From positions 1 to 64,000 of the forward strand of contig NZ_JASISZ010000005.1 in assembly GCF_030063355.1 (NCBI RefSeq): 64,000 nt of DNA, in the 5' to 3' direction. This DNA is from Streptomyces sp. PH10-H1 (GTDB lineage: Bacteria; Actinomycetota; Actinomycetes; Streptomycetales; Streptomycetaceae). Below the pieces are notes generated by a model. That model saw only the letters and a program-made list of their open reading frames with translations, made no database searches and had not been told where the DNA came from. Positions 18,556 to 25,558 of this stretch are shown here, one piece after another (position 1 is the first letter of the stretch; every line of letters begins with the position of its first letter). A program made the translations under genes and the position numbers.

Positions 18556-20199
18556 TCAGTTGACCTTGCGCCGGGCGTCGCCCCAGAAGCGGTCGCGCAG
18601 CTCCCGGCGCAGGATCTTGCCGCTCGGGTTGCGGGGCACATGGTCGATGAACTCGTAGGCGGCCGGCAGCTTGAAGGCGGCCAGCCGGTCCACCAGGAAG
18701 CGGTGCAGGTCCCGGGGCTTGGGCTGGTCCTGGCCCGGTGCGGCGACCACGAAGGCATGTACGCTCTCGCCCCAGCGCTCGTCGGGCGCTCCGACGATCA
18801 CCGCTTCCGAGATACCGGGGTGTGCCTCGAGCGCCGACTCGATTTCTGCCGGGTAGACGTTCTCGCCCGCCACGATGATGGCGTCCTTGATGCGGTCGCT
18901 GATGAAGACATAGCCCTCGTCGTCCAGGTATCCGGCGTCACCGGTGTGCACCCAGCCGTCGACCAGCGTCTCGCGGGTCTTGTCGGGCAGACCCCAGTAC
19001 TCCAGCATCCGGGCGGGAGTGGCGAGGCACACCTCGCCGACGGCGCCGGGCGGCAGCGGCTCTCCCTTGTCGTCGATCACCTTGCAGCCGACGCCGGGGT
19101 AGGGCCGCCCCGCCGCCTTCATCCGCGCGTCGCCGGGCACATGGGCGGCGGGCGGCAGACAGACGGCCGTGTTGCCGGTCTCGGTCAGACCGTAGATCTG
19201 GGCGAAGTCGCTGCCGAACATCGCCAGGCTCTCCTCGAGCAGCGCCTCGGAGATCGGCGAACCGCCGTACACGATCTTGCGCAGGGCGGTGAAGTCCTGG
19301 GGCGTCAAACCGGGTTCGGCGAGGATCATGCGCAGCATGGCGGGTACCACGCAGACGGTGGTGATTCCCAGGTCCCGGATGAGAGCGACGGCGCCGGGTG
19401 CGGAGAAGGCGCGCATCGCCACCACCGTGACTCCGGCGTTGAAATTCTGGGTGGCCCACCACAGTCCGCCGACGTGGAAGCCGGGTATGCCCACCAGGGC
19501 GATGTCACCCGTCCGCCAGTCGATCCAGTCCAGGCCCTCGCCGGCCAGCGCGTCCCGGATGGCGAAGAAGCTGCGGTGCGCGAGCACGACTCCCTTGGGC
19601 AGCCCGGTGGTTCCGCTGGTGTAGAGCTGGGCGATGGGGTCGTCGGGACCGGAGCCGGGGTCCAGGTCGGTGTCCGGCTGGGCGTCCTTCCACGGCGCGA
19701 ACGCCGGCCGGCCGCCGATGGCCGAGGGGACACCGATGGCGGACGGGACGCCGAGCAGCACCACGGTGCCCGGCACACCGGTCGGCATCCGCTCGACGAC
19801 GGGAGCGAACTCCGTTTCCAGAAAGAGCAGTTGGCTTGCCGAGTCCTGGAGGATGTGGCTGACCTCGGGAGCGGCCAGCCGCCAGTTGACCGGCACCAGC
19901 ACCGTCTCGCTCTTGGCGCACGCGAAAAGGATCGCGTAGTACTGCTCGGACTCCCTGCCGAGGTACGCGACCCGCGCGCCCGGCGCCAGGCCCGCGGCCC
20001 GGATCGCGTGGGCGATGCGGTTGCTCTCGCGGTGCAGCTCCTCGTAGGTGAGGGTGCGGTCCTCGCAGCGTACGGCGACGGTCCGCGGCCGTTGGCCGGC
20101 GTGGAAGGCCGCGGTGTCCCACAGCGTCCGCAGGAACGGGTAGTACGGGCGGTCGTCGTCCTGCGCGCGACGCGCCGTGGTGACTGGGGAATCGGCCAT
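18556..20199 (-). CDS. scoC: Acyl-ACP/fatty acyl-AMP ligase, ScoC/FadD10-like
   Basis: A 547-aa ANL-superfamily enzyme. The P-loop is LYTSGTTGLPKGVVLAHRS, followed by AQIYGLTETGNTAVCLPPAA, the hinge WVHTGDAGYLDDEGYVFISD, and the C-terminal Lys motif NPSGKILRRELRD. The 18-bp tandem duplication near 19730 gives GVPSAIGVPSAIGG. By analogy with ScoC (S. coeruleorubidus) and FadD10/Rv0099 it activates a short or medium enoyl/fatty acid and loads it onto the adjacent ACP. It lies between the FcoT-like gene (101 nt upstream, with a large hairpin in the gap) and the ACP gene (45 nt downstream). Confidence 0.9.
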   Translation of the reverse strand: MADSPVTTARRAQDDDRPYYPFLRTLWDTAAFHAGQRPRTVAVRCEDRTLTYEELHRESNRIAHAIRAAGLAPGARVAYLGRESEQYYAILFACAKSETVLVPVNWRLAAPEVSHILQDSASQLLFLETEFAPVVERMPTGVPGTVVLLGVPSAIGVPSAIGGRPAFAPWKDAQPDTDLDPGSGPDDPIAQLYTSGTTGLPKGVVLAHRSFFAIRDALAGEGLDWIDWRTGDIALVGIPGFHVGGLWWATQNFNAGVTVVAMRAFSAPGAVALIRDLGITTVCVVPAMLRMILAEPGLTPQDFTALRKIVYGGSPISEALLEESLAMFGSDFAQIYGLTETGNTAVCLPPAAHVPGDARMKAAGRPYPGVGCKVIDDKGEPLPPGAVGEVCLATPARMLEYWGLPDKTRETLVDGWVHTGDAGYLDDEGYVFISDRIKDAIIVAGENVYPAEIESALEAHPGISEAVIVGAPDERWGESVHAFVVAAPGQDQPKPRDLHRFLVDRLAAFKLPAAYEFIDHVPRNPSGKILRRELRDRFWGDARRKVN

Positions 20200-20240
20200 G
20201 GTCGGTTACTCCGCTCTCCGTCGGCCGCTACGGCCGGTGC

Positions 20241-20283
20241 CACGCGCCGCCGCCTGTTCTGCGGGGAGGGGCGGCGGCGCGTG
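20241..20283. terminator. 14-bp perfect hairpin between scoD-like and scoC-like genes (attenuator candidate)
   Basis: The arms CACGCGCCGCCGCC (20241-20254) and its exact complement (20270-20283) enclose a 15-nt loop. It lies inside the otherwise tightly packed operon, in the only gap of more than 90 nt between biosynthetic genes here. It could attenuate downstream transcription or stabilise the upstream mRNA. Confidence 0.6.
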
Positions 20284-20300
20284 ACGTTTTCAGGGGGCCT

Positions 20301-20846
20301 TCAGGACGTGCCGAGGGCGGCGTTCTCGACGGCGTTCTCGACGGCATTGACGAAGGCGAGCTTCACTTCACCGTCGCAGCGGCCGCCCGCCGCGTCCCAG
20401 TACCGGTAGGAGGTGTCCGCGATGATCAGCGGATCCCCGCCGCCGGGTGCGCGTCTGTCCACCGCGAGGAACTCGAACTCACCCGAAAAGGCACGGGCGT
20501 TGATGGGCCGCCGGAAACTGCCGCCGAACCGGGCGATGAGGATGTCGGGCAGCTGGTGCCGCCAGTAGTCCTCCAGCGTCCAGGAGCTGAATTCGGCGAG
20601 CAGCCCCTCCTTGACCGCCTTGGCGACCACGTAATACATCATCTGGTTGTAGCTGATGTTCACTTCGACCGCGTTGAGGTGCCCGGTGTCGTCGATATAG
20701 CACGACTCATCGATGGAGAATTCGCAGACTGCCGACACCCGGCCGTTCTCCGCGGTGACCTCTGCGGATTTCAGATATTCACAGTGCGCTTTGTAGGGCC
20801 GCAGTACCTGCGGCAGGAGCTCGGTGTCTGTGCCGAAAACGGTCAT
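20301..20846 (-). CDS. scoD: FcoT/ScoD-like enzyme of isonitrile acyl formation
   Basis: A 181-aa hot-dog-type protein resembling M. tuberculosis FcoT (Rv0098) and ScoD. Recognisable segments are VLRPYKAHCEYLKSAEVTAE, FSIDESCYIDDTGHLNAVEV, NISYNQMMYYVVAKAVKEGL and FGGSFRRPINARAFSGEF. ScoD catalyses addition of glycine to the alpha,beta-unsaturated acyl-ACP rather than simple thioester hydrolysis. The ATG at 20846 lies 4 nt after the ScoE-like stop, so the two are probably translated together. The C-terminus has a short NAVENAVENAALG repeat. The assignment depends strongly on its scoE/scoC neighbours. Confidence 0.88.
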   Translation of the reverse strand: MTVFGTDTELLPQVLRPYKAHCEYLKSAEVTAENGRVSAVCEFSIDESCYIDDTGHLNAVEVNISYNQMMYYVVAKAVKEGLLAEFSSWTLEDYWRHQLPDILIARFGGSFRRPINARAFSGEFEFLAVDRRAPGGGDPLIIADTSYRYWDAAGGRCDGEVKLAFVNAVENAVENAALGTS

Positions 20847-20850
20847 GCCG

Positions 20851-21744
20851 CTACGCCGCCGGCGCTTCGGCTTCGTAGAGCTTGCGCTCGTCGTGCACAG
20901 TGACACGGAAGGAGACGGTCGGCTCCGGAGTGGTGGTGTGCAGCGCCCGGTGGATCAGGCTGCGGTTGTCCCACACCAGCAGGTCGCCCTGCTCGAAGCT
21001 CTGCAGGTGGATGGCGGGATGGGTGAACTCGTCGTCGAGCTGCCCGGTGGCCTCGAACAGCCGGTGCAACAGCGTGTCGTCGACCGGCTCGCCGTTCGCG
21101 TCCTCCAGGCCGACGGTGAAGCCCTCACTCAGATACAGGACGGTCTCACCGGTGAACGGGTGGGTGAAGGTGGTGGGCTTCACCACCGGCGGGGTCTTCG
21201 TCGCGACCTCGTCCAGGATTTCAGAAATGGGCCGGTACACGTCGTGCGGGCGTATCTTGAAGTACTTCCGTACGGTGTGCCGGGCATAGGTTCCCGCGAT
21301 GTCCCGCTTCAGTTCCTCGGACAGCGCCTCGTACGCCTTGACCATGTCGATGAAATAGGTTCCGCGGCTCTTCTGCGGAATCACCTGCGGATAGATGAGC
21401 GTGAGGCCGAACGGTTCCGGCATGAACTGGTAGTCGGCGTGCCAGAATTTACCGGTCTTCGGTACGCCGATCTGCTTGCCGTCCTTGGGGACGTTCGAGG
21501 AGACGAATATCTCCTCCACTTCGGGGTGCTGGTACATCGGCTCGTAGTACGTTTCGGGACGGCCCAGCCGCTTGCCGAGTTCGAGGAACTGCTTGGGCGA
21601 CAGGTCCTGCCCCTTGAGCACCGCGATCTTCTGCGTGTAGACCGTCTGCTTGAGCGTGCCGATGTCCTCGGCGGAGGCGGCGGTGTAGTCGAATCCCTCG
21701 ACGCTCGCACCGAACGCCTTGCCTGCCTGCGGAGTGACCTTCAT
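20851..21744 (-). CDS. scoE: Non-haem Fe(II)/2-oxoglutarate isonitrile-forming oxygenase, ScoE-like
   Basis: A 297-aa TauD-family enzyme. The iron triad is visible: H-x-D in [20 protein letters not shown] and the distal His in [12 protein letters not shown], followed by the 2-oxoglutarate-binding Arg in [11 protein letters not shown]. Long runs such as [20 protein letters not shown] and [15 protein letters not shown] match ScoE and Rv0097. The known reaction is oxidative decarboxylation of an N-carboxymethyl-3-amino acid to a 3-isocyano acid. Gene spacing is 4 nt from the upstream ACP stop and 4 nt to the scoD-like ATG. This gene is the diagnostic marker of an isonitrile lipopeptide cluster. 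Confidence 0.93.
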   Translation of the reverse strand: MKVTPQAGKAFGASVEGFDYTAASAEDIGTLKQTVYTQKIAVLKGQDLSPKQFLELGKRLGRPETYYEPMYQHPEVEEIFVSSNVPKDGKQIGVPKTGKFWHADYQFMPEPFGLTLIYPQVIPQKSRGTYFIDMVKAYEALSEELKRDIAGTYARHTVRKYFKIRPHDVYRPISEILDEVATKTPPVVKPTTFTHPFTGETVLYLSEGFTVGLEDANGEPVDDTLLHRLFEATGQLDDEFTHPAIHLQSFEQGDLLVWDNRSLIHRALHTTTPEPTVSFRVTVHDERKLYEAEAPAA

Positions 21745-21748
21745 GAGT

Positions 21749-23176
21749 TCAGCCCTTCGTGCGGTGAGTGGATGACGCGCTGCCTGCGGAGGACCCGACG
21801 GCCTCGAGCTTGTCGTCGATCAGCCGTACGGTCTCGTCGAGGGTGAGGTCGCCGCGGAGCTCGTTGTCCGCCACCTCGATCCCGAGGTCGCGCTCCAGAC
21901 GCATGCTGATCTCGACCATCGTCAGCGAGTCGACATCGAGTTCGGCGAACGACGCCTCCGGACGGACCAGCTCCGGGTCCGCGTCGTGCAGTTTCGCGAT
22001 GATCGCGACCAACTGCTCGTAGGTGGTGCTCATTTCAGCTGTCTCCTCCGTTGTCTTACGGTTGCCGCGGGTGCCGGAAGCGGTGAGATCGGGCCACCGC
22101 AGGACACAGGAGCCCCAGGTGAGGCCGCCTCCGAAGGCGGTGAGCAGGACCCGCTGCCCCGGCTGGACGGTCTGCCGGGCGGCAGCGTCGGCAAGGGCGA
22201 GCGGGATCGAGGCGGCGCCGGTGTTGCCGACGGACTCGATGTTGGTCACGCAGGCGGTCCCGGGCAGCCCGAGTTCATCGGCCACCGAGTGCAGGATCCG
22301 CAGATTGGCCTGGTGCGGTACGAAGTGGTCGAAGTCCTCGATCTTCCAGTCGGCGCGCTCCAGCACCGCGCGTGCCGAACCGGCCATACGGGTCACGGCG
22401 TGCCGGTAGACCTCTTTGCCGCGCATCGCGAAGTGCTGGTCGGCGCGGGTGACAGCACCGCCTGCGGAGCGCTGCCGGGAACCACCGGCCGCCACCATGA
22501 TCAGTTCCTCGCCGGCGCCGTCGCTGCCGAGGTCGAAGTGGGTGACCGCACCGAGTTCACCGGCCCGCCCGGCGCGCAGCACCACGGCTCCCGCCCCGTC
22601 GCCGAAGATGATCGCGTTCGCCCGGTCATCGGGGTCCACGATGGTGGAGTAGGTGTCCGCGCCGATCAGCAGGACCCGGCCCGCGACCCCGGCCGCGATG
22701 AGCCCGGCCGCGGAGGCCAGCCCGTACACGAATCCGGTGCACACCGCGCTGACATCGAACGCCGCCGCGCCGGTGAGGCCCAGCCGGCCGGCGACCACGG
22801 GCGCGGTGGCGGGGCAGGAGTGGTCCGGGGTGGTGGTGGCCACGATCACCGCGTCCACCGTGGCGAGTCCGGCCGACTCCAGCGCGCGGCGGCCCGCCTC
22901 GACCGCCAGATCGGAGGTGGCCTGCCCGGGGTCCACGAAGTGCCGCCGGCCGATGCCGGTACGGGTCCTGATCCACGCGTCGGTGGTATCAAGGCGCTGC
23001 GACAGCTCCTCGTTGGTCACGACCCGGGGCGGCAGCCAGCCGGCGAGACCACAGATGACGGCGACGGGATGGGACGCCTCCGGCCGGCCGGCCGAGTCGG
23101 TGGGATCGGTCGGATCAGTCGGATCGGTCGGATCGGTCAGGGGGTTCTGGTCGGTGCGGGAGTTCGGGCTGAGCAC
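21749..23176 (-). CDS. KAS III (FabH-like) ketosynthase fused in frame to an acyl carrier protein
   Basis: A 475-aa open frame. Residues about 40-365 are a beta-ketoacyl-ACP synthase III with the Cys-His-Asn triad in [19 protein letters not shown] and [16 protein letters not shown]. After [20 protein letters not shown] the frame continues without a stop into an [23 protein letters not shown], with phosphopantetheine Ser in [19 protein letters not shown] at the domain boundary, 10 nt before an internal ATG at 22033, could also give a separate 94-aa ACP. The start is the GTG at 23176 with GAGGAG upstream; residues 16-27 are a DPT repeat. It is 4 nt from the ScoE-like start. A role in making or extending the acyl precursor is inferred; no KAS III is present in the minimal scoA-E set. 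Confidence 0.85.
   Translation of the reverse strand: MLSPNSRTDQNPLTDPTDPTDPTDPTDSAGRPEASHPVAVICGLAGWLPPRVVTNEELSQRLDTTDAWIRTRTGIGRRHFVDPGQATSDLAVEAGRRALESAGLATVDAVIVATTTPDHSCPATAPVVAGRLGLTGAAAFDVSAVCTGFVYGLASAAGLIAAGVAGRVLLIGADTYSTIVDPDDRANAIIFGDGAGAVVLRAGRAGELGAVTHFDLGSDGAGEELIMVAAGGSRQRSAGGAVTRADQHFAMRGKEVYRHAVTRMAGSARAVLERADWKIEDFDHFVPHQANLRILHSVADELGLPGTACVTNIESVGNTGAASIPLALADAAARQTVQPGQRVLLTAFGGGLTWGSCVLRWPDLTASGTRGNRKTTEETAEMSTTYEQLVAIIAKLHDADPELVRPEASFAELDVDSLTMVEISMRLERDLGIEVADNELRGDLTLDETVRLIDDKLEAVGSSAGSASSTHRTKG
23100..23143. repeat. 9-bp tandem repeat (DPT)n near start of KAS III gene
   Basis: About four to five copies of CGGATCGGT encode [13 protein letters not shown] on the minus strand between the start codon and the KAS III fold. 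The number of copies is likely to vary between strains. Confidence 0.8.
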
Positions 23177-23298
23177 GGCGGTTCTCCTCGGGGTGCGTGC
23201 ACTGGAGCGGATGCGAGAGGCCGGCAAGGAGCGAGAGGACATCGGAACAGACACGGACGGCGGGCGGCGGGCGGTCGGCGGTCGTCAGCTGCCGGGCT

Positions 23299-24710
23299 TC
23301 ACGGGCCCGGAACTCTGCGGAAGGCCAGCAGCACCACCGCGCCGAGACAGATTCCGGCCGCGATCACGTACACGGCCGTGCGGATGTCGCCCAGCAGGGC
23401 GTGCCGCAGCGCGCCGCCGGCGAGCCCGCCGTGACGACCGGTGTCGGCGACGGCCACCAGCCCCGCGAGCCCGACCGCTCCGCCGACCTGCAAGGTGGTC
23501 GACGCGAGACCGGACGCGATGCCCTGGTCCCCGGGCGCGACGCCGGCGGCGGCCGCGATCCACATCGCGGTCCAGCCTGCGCCCTGCCCGAGGCTGAGCA
23601 GCACGATCCCGGGCAGCACCCGCGCGTACGAACCGTCTGAGGTCAGCCCGAGAGCGAGCAGCGCCGCTCCCGCGGCGCCCAGCAGCAGCGAACCCAGCAG
23701 GGTCCTCCTCATCCCGACCGCGGCCACCGCCCGCTCGCCCGCCTTCGTTCCGGCCGCCACCACGAGCGCCGGTACGAGGAAGGCGAGCCCGGTGCCGAGC
23801 GGGCTGTAGCCGCGCACCGTCTGGAAGTACAGCGTCAGGAAGTACGGCAGCGAGCTGAAGGTCGCGCTGTACACCGCGGTCAGCGCCATGGCGGCGACCA
23901 GGCTCCGGTGGGCGAACAACCGGGCCGGGGTGAGCGGATCGCGAGTGCGCCGCTCGATGGCCGCGAAGGCCGCGAGCAGCGCGACGGACGCGGCCGAGCA
24001 GACGAGGACGGAGCCGCTGCTCCAGCCCGCCTCGGGCGCGTGCACCAGGACGAAGACCAGCAGCGTGATGCCGCCGGTCGCCGTCAGCGCACCGGACACG
24101 TCGAACTCCCGCCGCTCCGCCCGCTCCTCATCGGCGGGGAACAGCATCCGCCCCGCCACCGCGATCGCCGCGGCCAGCGGCACGTTGACGAAGAAGACGG
24201 ACGGCCACGCGAAGACGTCCACGAGCGCTCCGCCGAGTAGCGAGCCGAAGCAGAGTCCGCCCGCGCCCGCGGCGCCCCAGACCGCGAGCGCCCGGTTCCG
24301 GGCCGGCCCCTCGTCGAAGAGCGTATTGATCAAAGAGAGAGTGGCGGGAAACAGCAGTGCCCCGCCGATGCCCTGGACGGCGCGGACGGCCACCAGAACG
24401 GTGGCGGATCCGGCCAGTCCGCCCACGAGCGAGGAGCCCGCGTACAGCAGCGCGGCGGCCACGAAGACCGGCCGAGCAGGTCGGTGGCCCGGCCGCCCAG
24501 CAGCAGGAAGCCTGCGGTGGCGACGACGTAGGCGCTGACCACCCATTGGAGGTCCTGCGCCGAGAAGCCGAGGCCGCTGCCGATGCTGGGCAGCGCGACG
24601 TAGACGACGTTGAAGTCGAGCGCGATGACAAGCTGTGCGGTGGCCAGAACGAACAAGGACAGTCCGAGACGTTGGCGCGATGGAGCGGGTGATGACTTCA
24701 GTGCAGACAT
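23299..24710 (-). CDS. MFS exporter (DHA2-like), one apparent frameshift
   Basis: About 470 aa in two frames. Residues 1-75 begin MSALKSSPAPSRQR, then NVVYVALPSIGSGLGFSAQD and FLLLGGRATDLLGR, the motif-A loop of MFS drug:H+ antiporters. From about 24470 the protein continues in another frame with VFVAAALLYAGSSLVGGL, AVRAVQGIGGALLFPATLSL and twelve or so further helices. One missing base in the GGCCGGTC run would rejoin them. It is the first gene of the minus-strand biosynthetic operon and is the obvious candidate to export the isonitrile lipopeptide. The frameshift is either an assembly error or a lesion. Confidence 0.8.
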
Positions 24711-24800
24711 GCTCGGACGTTCCCCCTTGGAATCCGCTCCTGGTCATATGCCCGTCATACGCCGGGAGCGCGGCCCGTCCTGGATCCTGACCGAGGTCCG

Positions 24801-24826
24801 GGTACGCGGCAAACGCCGGGCATTCG
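24801..24826 (-). promoter_or_regulatory. SigC-like promoter candidate for the biosynthetic operon
   Basis: Read on the minus strand, CGAAT, 15 nt, CGTACC, about 90 nt upstream of the exporter ATG. It shares AAT...CGTAC with the element on the other strand at 25161-25186. My recollection of the M. tuberculosis SigC consensus is SSSAAT-N16-20-CGTSSS, which is similar but has slightly longer spacing. A SigC-like sigma gene lies at 29315-29983. Confidence 0.4.
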
Positions 24827-25160
24827 ATTTGGACTGGCTTCCGCCCCTGTTGCGAATTCGGCTTCACTATGATCCGGAGGGGGCACCGGAATAGGAGCAG
24901 AGGGGTCACAACGCCGATATCTGGCCACCGAAATGGACACCAGCGGGTACCGTGTCAACCCGGCCGATCGCCGAACCGACTGTTTTTGGCCATTCCTGGA
25001 CCGCTGCCGGGCACAGGAGATGGCGAATTCCGGCCGTAACTCCCTTGATTTTCCGTCGTTCGCGTCGCACCGGTCTTGAACAGCCGTTTAACAGTAGTCG
25101 GATGAGGCAGGCATTCAGTTCCCGGGCCTTCCGACATTTTTCCTCACACCATACTGAGTT

Positions 25161-25186
25161 GCCAATCTGGCTACTACCCCCGTACG
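25161..25186 (+). promoter_or_regulatory. SigC-like promoter candidate for the copper operon
   Basis: GCCAAT, 14 nt, CGTACG, ending 24 nt before the proposed TTG start of the Met-rich membrane protein. It mirrors the minus-strand element at 24801-24826. The remainder of the 500-nt divergent intergenic region (24711-25210) is less GC-rich than its surroundings and holds no other feature I recognise. Confidence 0.4.
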
Positions 25187-25210
25187 GCATGCAAACATGA
25201 GGGAGTGGCA

Positions 25211-25558
25211 TTGACTCCCGTGACGGAATCCCTCAGGCGCTCACGTTCTTCCAGCTCCCGGCGTATATCCCGGGCCGCGCCCCCACCGGCCCTGCTGGGT
25301 TTTGTGGCGCTGCTGGTGGCGCTGATGGCGGTCTCGTTCGCGGTGGGGCGCGCGGCCGGGCCGGTGTCTCCCGGCATTCACCGGACGGGTGAGGATTCCC
25401 CCGGCGTCTCCGACAATCCGTCGCCCGGGTCCGGGCCCGGTTCCGCGCCCGGATCGTCGTCGGGGCCCTCGTCGGAACCGGGCTCCGAAGACGGCGGGAT
25501 GCCGGGCATGGGCGGCATGGGATCACAGAGGACCGAGATCCCGGTGGCCGGACGATGA
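25211..25558 (+). CDS. Small membrane protein with Met/Gly-rich tail, copper-operon leader
   Basis: A 115-aa protein with one membrane helix (PALLGFVALLVALMAVSFAV) and a low-complexity external tail rich in Ser/Gly/Pro. The tail ends with a Met cluster, GGMPGMGGMGSQ, of the kind that binds Cu(I) in copper-resistance proteins. The start is taken as TTG at 25211 because GAGGGAG lies 5 nt upstream; GTG at 25205 and 25220 are alternatives. Its stop overlaps the CopA-type ATPase start (ATGA), so it is the first gene of the copper operon. No family name is recognised; a role in presenting copper to the ATPase is inferred. Confidence 0.7.
   Translation: MTPVTESLRRSRSSSSRRISRAAPPPALLGFVALLVALMAVSFAVGRAAGPVSPGIHRTGEDSPGVSDNPSPGSGPGSAPGSSSGPSSEPGSEDGGMPGMGGMGSQRTEIPVAGR

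Noticed and set aside
22417..22700. Plus-strand small frames within the KAS III gene
   Set aside because: Antisense to intact KAS III catalytic motifs; no ribosome sites.
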